A DNA stretch of 39,291 nt from the NCBI GenBank assembly GCA_036447375.1, contig JAZFUU010000238.1:1-39291 (forward strand), in the 5' to 3' direction. Below the pieces are notes generated by a model that worked only from the letters and a program-made list of their open reading frames with translations, was not told where the DNA came from and searched no databases. Origin of the DNA: JACZXC01 sp036447375. GTDB taxonomy: Bacteria > Myxococcota_A > UBA9160 > SMWR01. This document shows, in pieces, positions 34,130 through 39,291 of this stretch (positions are counted from its first letter, which is position 1; each line of letters starts with the position of its first letter). The translations under genes were made by a program, and so were the position numbers.

Positions 34130-35014
34130 TTACCTCAACGTGATCGAGCCGTTCGAGGTGCGCAGCTTGATCGGGGAGCCACCGTTGCCAAGGCGCCCGC
34201 GGATCTGTCCGTCGCTCTCACGGTGCGATTGGCACAGGGGTCGGTCGTTGCGAATGACACCGTTGTCTACCCGAATGTCGATCTCGGCATCCACCTGCTC
34301 GGGAAGTTGCAGCACGATGCGGCCGTTGCTCGTCGCCAACGCTACGCCCTGCGTGCCCACTTCCTCGAGCTCGGCTCGAATCAATCCGTTCGATGTCGAG
34401 GCGTCCACCGAGCCTCGGTGACCCTCGAGTTCGATCTTTCCGTTGCTGGAACGGGCGAAGATCCGGCCACAGGTGCAGGAGCAGGAGACCTTCGCATTCG
34501 TCGTCTCGATCTCGACGTCGCCCACGATATCGACCAGGCTCACGGATCCGTTGCTCGAACGGGCGCTCACCGAACCGCGCATACCCTCGATCGCGATCTT
34601 TCCGTTGGCCGCCGAGATCTGAACCCGAAGACTACGCGGGACGCTCAGTTCGAGATTGGCGTAGCCTCGGCGATTCCACTTGCGCGGGACTTCGACCTCC
34701 AGATCCAGGGTATCCCCCTCCTCTCTGGCGGCGATCCGGATCGATTTGAGGAGAAGTTGGGCTTCCTCGGCGGATTCGGCCCTCGCGATCTTCCGCGCAC
34801 GTACCTCGATGTCCTCGCGGTCTTCGCCGACGATTCGCGTGCGGCCATTGGAGTTGTGCAGACGCACGACGGCCCGATTCGTCGCCTCGAAGTGAAGGAT
34901 CTCGTCACCCTCGGCCCGTTCGCTCCAGGGGACTCCCGACAGCAGGCTGCGAAGAAAGCCTCCGAGCCCCCTGCCCTGCGATTCATCCATCTCGTCGAGA
35001 GTCCGTCGCTTCAC
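34130..35014 (-). CDS. DUF4097-type beta-strand repeat protein
   Basis: The 294-residue product has a short N-terminal region (SQGRGLGGFLRSLLSG) and then a long array of beta strands. The turns carry a recurring Asn-Gly: HNSNGRTRI, AANGKIAI, SSNGSVSL, TTNAKVS, SSNGKIEL, TSNGLIRA, TSNGRIVL, VDNGVI and TSNGSITLR, about 20 residues apart. This is the DUF4097 solenoid pattern. An unusual CSCTCG cluster lies in one turn. No signal peptide is visible, so it may be cytoplasmic. The GTG at 35014 overlaps the Sir2 stop (GTGA), which favours this start over the ATG at 34990. It is last in the rhomboid-Sir2 operon. In Gram-positive bacteria related proteins sit with stress-sensing systems, but no role is known here. 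Confidence 0.82.
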   Translation of the reverse strand: MKRRTLDEMDESQGRGLGGFLRSLLSGVPWSERAEGDEILHFEATNRAVVRLHNSNGRTRIVGEDREDIEVRARKIARAESAEEAQLLLKSIRIAAREEGDTLDLEVEVPRKWNRRGYANLELSVPRSLRVQISAANGKIAIEGMRGSVSARSSNGSVSLVDIVGDVEIETTNAKVSCSCTCGRIFARSSNGKIELEGHRGSVDASTSNGLIRAELEEVGTQGVALATSNGRIVLQLPEQVDAEIDIRVDNGVIRNDRPLCQSHRESDGQIRGRLGNGGSPIKLRTSNGSITLR

Positions 35015-35844
35015 GATGCGGCTCGTTTCAGGAGCGCGGAAACGTGGTGAACCACGCGTTCGAGCACCGGTCCGCCCGGTCCCACCAGCGAGAGCGTCGC
35101 CCGCCCGGTTAGCTCCGTAGGCTCGGGGTTGATCTCGACGACGACCCCCCCGCGATTCAGCACCTCGAAGGGAAACTCCGCCGCCGGGTACACAGTGGCG
35201 GAGGTTCCGGCCACCAACATGCAGTCGGCTCGAGCCACTTGCTCGAAGCAGCCCCGAAGGACGTCGGGTGGGATCGGTTCGCCGAACTGGACCGTGTCTC
35301 CCTTGATGAGACCATCGCAGCGAGGGCACTTTGGCGGCAGATTCTCGGGGTCGACGACGACTTCTTTCGGTTCGAAGCGGGTGTTGCAGTCGAGACATCG
35401 CAGCAGCCTGTGATTGCCGTGGATTTCGAGCAGGCTCTGCGTTCCGGCCTGATGGTGCAGGTCGTCGATATTCTGGGTGATGACGCATTCACAACAGCCC
35501 AGGCGCTCCAGCTCCGCGAGCGATCGATGACCCGGGTTGGGTTTTGCCCGAGCCAGCGTGTCGTGCAGGGCCTTCGCCCACGACTCGCGGGGAGACAGCC
35601 GATCCTGCCAAGCCTTTCGGGGGTCGCGCAGAAAACGCTGGAAGCCATCCATCGGAGGCTCGCCGTGCTTCGTCCACAACCCGCCCTTGCCACGGAATGG
35701 AGGAATCCCGCTCTCGACCGATAACCCGGCACCTGTGAGTGCGACGGTGTGACTGGCCGCCGTCAGAGTCCGGGCGGCGTTCTCGATCTGGGCGTCGAGA
35801 GCGTCGTTCATCGCGAAATCCACCGGTGCCTCGTCGCCCGTCAT
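35011..35844 (-). CDS. Sir2-family NAD-dependent deacylase
   Basis: Sirtuins remove acyl groups from lysine using NAD. The 277-residue sequence has GAGLSVESGIPPFRG (38-52), TQNID (123-127), the catalytic H142 in EIHGNH, and the zinc pairs C150/C153 and C173/C176. GTSATVYPAA and VEINPEPTEL complete the NAD site. The Tyr-x-x-Arg pair that gives CobB/SIRT5-type enzymes their acidic-acyl preference seems to be Trp-x-x-Arg here (AWQDRL), so acyl preference may differ. A downstream ATG at 35811 could also be the start. It follows the rhomboid stop by three bases and overlaps the DUF4097 gene by four, so the three are coupled. Confidence 0.93.
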   Translation of the reverse strand: MTGDEAPVDFAMNDALDAQIENAARTLTAASHTVALTGAGLSVESGIPPFRGKGGLWTKHGEPPMDGFQRFLRDPRKAWQDRLSPRESWAKALHDTLARAKPNPGHRSLAELERLGCCECVITQNIDDLHHQAGTQSLLEIHGNHRLLRCLDCNTRFEPKEVVVDPENLPPKCPRCDGLIKGDTVQFGEPIPPDVLRGCFEQVARADCMLVAGTSATVYPAAEFPFEVLNRGGVVVEINPEPTELTGRATLSLVGPGGPVLERVVHHVSALLKRAAS

Positions 35845-35847
35845 GGC

Positions 35848-36615
35848 TCAGTGCAGGGTTTTGTCATTGTCGTCGCGGTTTCGGCGCGTGTGGTCCTCGT
35901 AGCGAACCGCGCGCAGGCGCTGGCGCATTCGGTAGCGCCGCCAACGATTGCGGAGCTGGCCAAGACTCAGGATGCCTCCGCCGTGGCCGTGCCGCCTCAT
36001 GTAGAGCCATCCCATCAGAACGCCGCCCAGGTGACCGGTGTGGCTGATATTCGGACTGGGATTGAAGATCGCCGTCATCAAGAAGAGCCCCGGGATCAGC
36101 CAGATGGCGCGGAAGGCTACCGGCGGAAAGATCAGCATGATCGTGCGCTCCGGCCAGGTGAGCGAGTAGGCCAGCAGCACCCCGTAGACCGCGCCCGAGG
36201 CGCCGAGGGTCGGGATGATCAGGGATGTGGGAGACTGGACGCCGAGCACGTAGACCGCGACGTAGGGGTAGGTCGCGATGATCACCCCTGCGCCCACGCC
36301 ACACAGGAGATAGAAACGGAAGAAGCGGCGGGCGCCCCAGACCAGCGCGAGCTGGGATCCGAACATCCACAGTACGAACATGTTCATGGCGAGGTGGCCG
36401 AGTCCGGCGTGGAACCACATGTAGGTCAAGGGCTGCCAGAGGTAGCCGGCCTGCCAGACGAACGCGGGGCGCACGGTCGAAATCTCGAGGATGCCCGGGA
36501 ACATGTATTGCAGCAGGAACATGACGCCGTTGGCGATGAGCAGGTTCTTGACGATCGGGGGAGTGACCGGCGGGCCGATACCGAAACCGGGTGTCTGGTA
36601 ACCACGTCCGTGCAC
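35848..36615 (-). CDS. Rhomboid-family intramembrane serine protease
   Basis: The predicted membrane protease has about six helices. The catalytic dyad is S140 in GASGAVYG and H195 in HTGHLGG; the supporting WFHAGLGHLAMNM segment with H74 and N78 is also present. The C-terminal tail of 45 residues is highly basic (RNRWRRYRMRQRLR) and cytoplasmic. The GTG at 36615, with AAGGAG upstream, gives 255 residues; the frame continues to 36669. It heads a three-gene operon with Sir2 and DUF4097 behind the promoter at 36748-36776. It likely cleaves a transmembrane substrate that is not encoded here. Confidence 0.93.
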   Translation of the reverse strand: MHGRGYQTPGFGIGPPVTPPIVKNLLIANGVMFLLQYMFPGILEISTVRPAFVWQAGYLWQPLTYMWFHAGLGHLAMNMFVLWMFGSQLALVWGARRFFRFYLLCGVGAGVIIATYPYVAVYVLGVQSPTSLIIPTLGASGAVYGVLLAYSLTWPERTIMLIFPPVAFRAIWLIPGLFLMTAIFNPSPNISHTGHLGGVLMGWLYMRRHGHGGGILSLGQLRNRWRRYRMRQRLRAVRYEDHTRRNRDDNDKTLH

Positions 36616-36747
36616 GTTCGCCGGTCTCCTTGGCAGCGCCGAGTGAAGTCGCCTGACGGCGACGTTCAACCGAACCGTTCGATTTCGTGCAAGGCTCCGC
36701 CTGAGGGCGAGCGGGATGGGCGCGCGACGTCCCGCGATTAAGCCTGT

Positions 36748-36776
36748 AGCGTAAACAGTCTAAGTCCTTGCGTCAA
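36748..36776 (-). promoter_or_regulatory. Sigma-70-type promoter of the rhomboid-Sir2-DUF4097 operon
   Basis: On the minus strand TTGACG (36771-36776, five of six) and TACGCT (36748-36753, three of six) are separated by exactly 17 bases. Transcription would start near 36741, giving a leader of about 125 bases before the rhomboid start. The -35 lies only five bases from the stop codon of the upstream LLM gene. Confidence 0.55.
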
Positions 36777-36781
36777 CGTAG

Positions 36782-37702
36782 TTATTTCCCGGGTGCCAGG
36801 GCCTCGAGGGTGCGCGCGCTGGCCTCGGCGCCGAGCCCGGAGAGGTCGACTACGGGTCGGTCGATGCGCAACTCTTCGACCAACGCCCCAAGCTGCTCGC
36901 GACAGCGCTCGGCGCCGCCCACCACCAAGGCTTTGGCCACCTCGGCGTCGGGTATGGCGCGAAACCAGGGATTCAGGCGCCGAAACTCGGCCAGGGCCGC
37001 GTCGGATTCCTCGTCTACCCGGGTGAAGATCCACATGGAGCGAGAGATTTCCGCCGGGTCGCGGCCGCGCCGGTCGCAGGCTGCATCGAGATCGGCCGCC
37101 GCGCGCCCCACTCGTGCCGGGACCGGCGGCAGGTTCACGTCCCACACGTCTGCGTGGGCAGCGACCAGATCGAGCATCCGCGGCCTCTGGGCGGCGATCG
37201 CGATGGGGATCCGACCGCCCGGGGGAATCGGTCGCACGCGCGCGCCCGCGAGCTGCACGAAGCGCCCCTGGTACGTCACGGTCTGGCCGCTCCAGAGCGA
37301 CCGAAGGTTGGTCAGGGTCTCGTCCAACCACGCGATCCGATCGGACACGGAAAGCGCGGGGAATCCGAAACGGGCGTCGATCTTTCGATCGCCGATGGCA
37401 ATCAGAAATCGCAGGCGGCCGGGGGCGAGACGTTCGGTTGTAGCGGTGACCTGGGCCAGTCGCGCCGGATTCCACTGCAGAGCGAGCCGCATGGAGCCGA
37501 TGGGGATTCGCCGGGTATGCGCCAGCAGGGCGGTCGTTACGGTCCACCCGTCGAGTACCTCCGCATTTTTTCGCAACCCGAGCATCGTCACATCCCCGTC
37601 GACGAAGGCGGCGGAGTAGCCCAGTTCCTCGGCTCGGCGCACCAGACTGAGCAGGGTTTCCCAGGGGTGGACGTGCCAGGCGAAGGCGACGCCCCAGCTC
37701 AC
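36782..37702 (-). CDS. LLM class flavin- or F420-dependent oxidoreductase (second copy)
   Basis: The 306-residue luciferase-like TIM barrel has VRRAEELGYSAAFVDGDVT, RIPIGSMRLALQWNPARLAQ, ERLAPGRLRFLIAIGDRK and IPIAIAAQRPRMLDLVAAHADVWDVN. The glycine-rich and basic positions fit F420- or FMN-binding members; the substrate is not predictable. It differs clearly from the LLM protein at 26128-27141, so this is not a recent duplication. The GTG at 37702 overlaps the Nudix stop (GTGA), indicating one transcript. The product ends just before the rhomboid operon promoter. Confidence 0.86.
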   Translation of the reverse strand: MSWGVAFAWHVHPWETLLSLVRRAEELGYSAAFVDGDVTMLGLRKNAEVLDGWTVTTALLAHTRRIPIGSMRLALQWNPARLAQVTATTERLAPGRLRFLIAIGDRKIDARFGFPALSVSDRIAWLDETLTNLRSLWSGQTVTYQGRFVQLAGARVRPIPPGGRIPIAIAAQRPRMLDLVAAHADVWDVNLPPVPARVGRAAADLDAACDRRGRDPAEISRSMWIFTRVDEESDAALAEFRRLNPWFRAIPDAEVAKALVVGGAERCREQLGALVEELRIDRPVVDLSGLGAEASARTLEALAPGK

Positions 37703-38223
37703 CTCAGGCGATCCAACCGGCGGGCCGCGTGCATCAAGGCCACGATGCTCTTGGCGTCGACAAGCTCACCTCGCCACACATGGTCGAGGGCGTCGTCGAT
37801 ACTCATGCGCACCACTTCGATGATCTCGTCGGCATCGAGCTGCGGGGGAACCGGGGTGAGCTCGAAGGCGGCGAAGAGGTGGATGCGCTCGTCGGTGAAG
37901 CCGGGGGTGGTCCAGATCCATCCGAGCTTCTCGAGCCGTTGCGTCTGCTGGCCGGTTTCTTCGGCGAGCTCCCGGGCCGCGCAGGCTTCCGGGGTTTCGC
38001 CGGGATCGAGCTTGCCCGCCGGAATTTCGAGTATGGTGCCGGCCGTCGCGTGCCGGTATTGACGGATCAACAGTACATCGCGGTCGGATACGAAAGGAAC
38101 GACGGCAGACGCGCCGGGATGGCGGACGATGTCGAGGCGGACGCTTCGGCCATTGGGAAGCGTCACGCGTTCGCGGGAAATGGCCAGGCGGAAGCCCGAC
38201 GCTTCTTCGGGTCGGCCGGTCAT
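37699..38223 (-). CDS. Nudix hydrolase, ADP-ribose pyrophosphatase-like
   Basis: The 174-residue protein has a complete Nudix box from G70 to G91 (GKLDPGETPEACAARELAEE, then TG), with the REL and EE metal-binding residues. The region before it, VLLIRQYRHATAGTILEIPAG, and the later TPGFTDERIHLFAA are typical of ADP-ribose pyrophosphatases of the NudF type, which split ADP-ribose to AMP and ribose 5-phosphate. The ATG at 38223 is the natural start. Its 3' end overlaps the LLM gene and it diverges from the alpha/beta hydrolase gene. Confidence 0.92.
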   Translation of the reverse strand: MTGRPEEASGFRLAISRERVTLPNGRSVRLDIVRHPGASAVVPFVSDRDVLLIRQYRHATAGTILEIPAGKLDPGETPEACAARELAEETGQQTQRLEKLGWIWTTPGFTDERIHLFAAFELTPVPPQLDADEIIEVVRMSIDDALDHVWRGELVDAKSIVALMHAARRLDRLR

Positions 38224-38324
38224 TGCCCGCGCCGGTGAACCATCGCCCGGTGGCGTCTCATGCGGGCGGCAAGGTAGCTTCGAGCCGGTTCCGTCGCCTC
38301 CAGCAATGCGAGAGGCTCTTGTTC

Positions 38325-38957
38325 ATGTCGACCGCGGGTCTCGAAAAGGCCGTGACAATCCGGCTGAAAGCAGATGGGTTGGCGCTCGAAGCTGTGTTCA
38401 CCGCGGGTGCGGATGGCGATCTGGGTGTGGTGATCGCACCGCCGCATCCCCTCTACGGAGGCAGCATCGACTCCCCGGTGGTGGGTGAGCTCACCCAGGC
38501 CTTCGGAAACGCTGGAATCGGGTCGCTTCGATTCAACTGGCGGGGGGTCGGAGACAGCGCGGGAGAGACGAGCGGTGAGTCGGCCGCTGCCGACTCCGAT
38601 TATGCGGCGGCCCTGGCGCACGTGGAAGAGTCGGTTTCGGGACGGATCGTCGCCGCCGGCTACTCTTTCGGAGCCGCCGCGGCCCTGCGCGCCAGCTCCG
38701 GGCACGCCCGTGTGGACCGAGTCGTGCTGGTGTCGCCGCCCCCGACGCTGATCGATGCCGAAGTGCTGGCGGATTTCTCCGGGACCCTCCTCATCGTTGC
38801 AGGCGACCGCGATCGCTTCGCCCCCGAAGTCCAGCTTCGGGCCATCGCCGAGGCGGCCGGCCGCGTGCAGCTCGTGATGGTGCCCGGCGCGGACCACTTC
38901 TACGCGTCGGGGCTCGCTGAGATCGGCCGGGCGGTGAGCGGCTGGTTGGAGACCTAA
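38325..38957 (+). CDS. Alpha/beta hydrolase (COG2945-like)
   Basis: The 210-residue hydrolase has PPHPLYGGSIDSPVVGELTQ, LRFNWRGVGDSAG, the nucleophile elbow GYSFGA, the acidic residue in AGDRDRF, and the His in PGADHFY. This combination is typical of the small COG2945 group of uncharacterised hydrolases. The ATG at 38325 has AGAGG upstream. The region between the Nudix start and this gene (38224-38324) holds no other clear feature. Its stop overlaps the convergent kinase gene by four bases. Confidence 0.85.
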   Translation: MSTAGLEKAVTIRLKADGLALEAVFTAGADGDLGVVIAPPHPLYGGSIDSPVVGELTQAFGNAGIGSLRFNWRGVGDSAGETSGESAAADSDYAAALAHVEESVSGRIVAAGYSFGAAAALRASSGHARVDRVVLVSPPPTLIDAEVLADFSGTLLIVAGDRDRFAPEVQLRAIAEAAGRVQLVMVPGADHFYASGLAEIGRAVSGWLET

Positions 38958-39291
38958 ACCCGGGGCAACAGCACCCGGAATTCCGCCCCGCCCGTGGCTC
39001 CGTCAGCGATCTGGATCGAGCCGCCGGCCTCCTCGGCGATGCGCCGGCTGATGGCGAGGCCGAGTCCTCCAGGTCGATCGCTGCGGCTGGTGAAGAAGGG
39101 CTCGAATACCCGCGACCGGAGATCCGGGGAGATTCCCGGACCCTGATCTGCGACGATCAGTTCGAGGCTGGAGCCGGCGGCTCGCCCGCGCAGCAAGACC
39201 GCGCCGCCGGTGGGGGTCGCATCGATCGCGTTGAGGGCGAGGTTCAGCACCACCTGTCGCAGGCGATCCTCACTGACCGCAGCCCGGGGCA
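38954..39291 (-). CDS. Sensor histidine kinase, C-terminal ATPase domain (5' partial)
   Basis: The frame is open to the end of the window, so only the last 112 residues are seen. These form the HATPase_c domain: N box NLALNAIDAT, G1 box DQGPGI, F box FEPFFT and G2 box GGLGLAISRRI, ending in AEFRVLLPRV. The DHp helix with the phosphorylated His, the sensor part and the response regulator lie outside. The pattern resembles NtrB/AtoS-type kinases, but the subgroup cannot be fixed from this piece. Confidence 0.92.
   Translation of the reverse strand, partial: PRAAVSEDRLRQVVLNLALNAIDATPTGGAVLLRGRAAGSSLELIVADQGPGISPDLRSRVFEPFFTSRSDRPGGLGLAISRRIAEEAGGSIQIADGATGGAEFRVLLPRV

Overview
The window is 39.3 kb of compact, GC-rich bacterial chromosome with strong G/C preference at third codon positions, frequent GTG/TTG starts and many 4-base stop/start overlaps. 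The gene mix (rplC, mfd, rlmE, tgt, pyrE beside acyl-CoA dehydrogenase, acyl-CoA ligase, cytochrome P450, epoxide hydrolase, a DUF1329 protein, two LLM flavin-type oxidoreductases, tandem ArsA ATPases and gspAB) suggests an environmental, probably uncultured, delta-proteobacterial-type lineage (Myxococcota, Binatota or a relative). This placement is inference; there is no rRNA in the window. No tRNA, rRNA, insertion sequence, prophage or CRISPR array was seen, and no gene-free stretch exceeds 300 bases.

Layout. 1-7.6 kb: the end of a DUF4124/glutaredoxin-like gene, mfd (minus), then on the plus strand a solitary rplC with its own promoter, rlmE, a VOC protein and an exported DUF1329 protein closed by a clear terminator. 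7.7-10 kb: epoxide hydrolase and P450. 10-15 kb (minus): tetR, RND adaptor and RND pump, coupled by 4-base overlaps; a palindromic operator overlaps the tetR promoter. 15-17.5 kb: an SDR, an SDR fused to a membrane domain, and an EVE-domain protein, all overlapping. 17.5-21.5 kb (minus): a 42-codon basic ORF, tgt, a YIP1-like membrane protein, a GT-C-like membrane protein and RNase HI. 21.6-25.4 kb: acyl-CoA dehydrogenase, pyrE, a DUF420-like protein and acyl-CoA ligase, facing an LLM oxidoreductase and a hotdog thioesterase on the other strand.

27.2-34.1 kb is the least conventional part: a foldable leader, a small zinc-ribbon protein, two tandem ArsA/Get3-like ATPases each with an HSP20-like tail, an AMIN/transmembrane/coiled-coil protein, a type II pantothenate kinase (minus), and gspA-gspB. 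34.1-36.8 kb (minus) is a rhomboid-Sir2-DUF4097 operon behind a good sigma-70-type promoter. 36.8-39.3 kb holds an overlapping Nudix-LLM pair, an alpha/beta hydrolase and the end of a histidine kinase.

Together the genes suggest oxidation and activation of hydrophobic or fatty substrates (P450, epoxide hydrolase, acyl-CoA enzymes, SDRs, LLM enzymes) with regulated efflux, mixed with housekeeping genes. The best candidate for an undescribed system is the zinc-ribbon/ArsA/ArsA cluster with the adjacent envelope-spanning AMIN protein. The solitary rplC and the rhomboid-Sir2-DUF4097 operon are the next most unusual arrangements.
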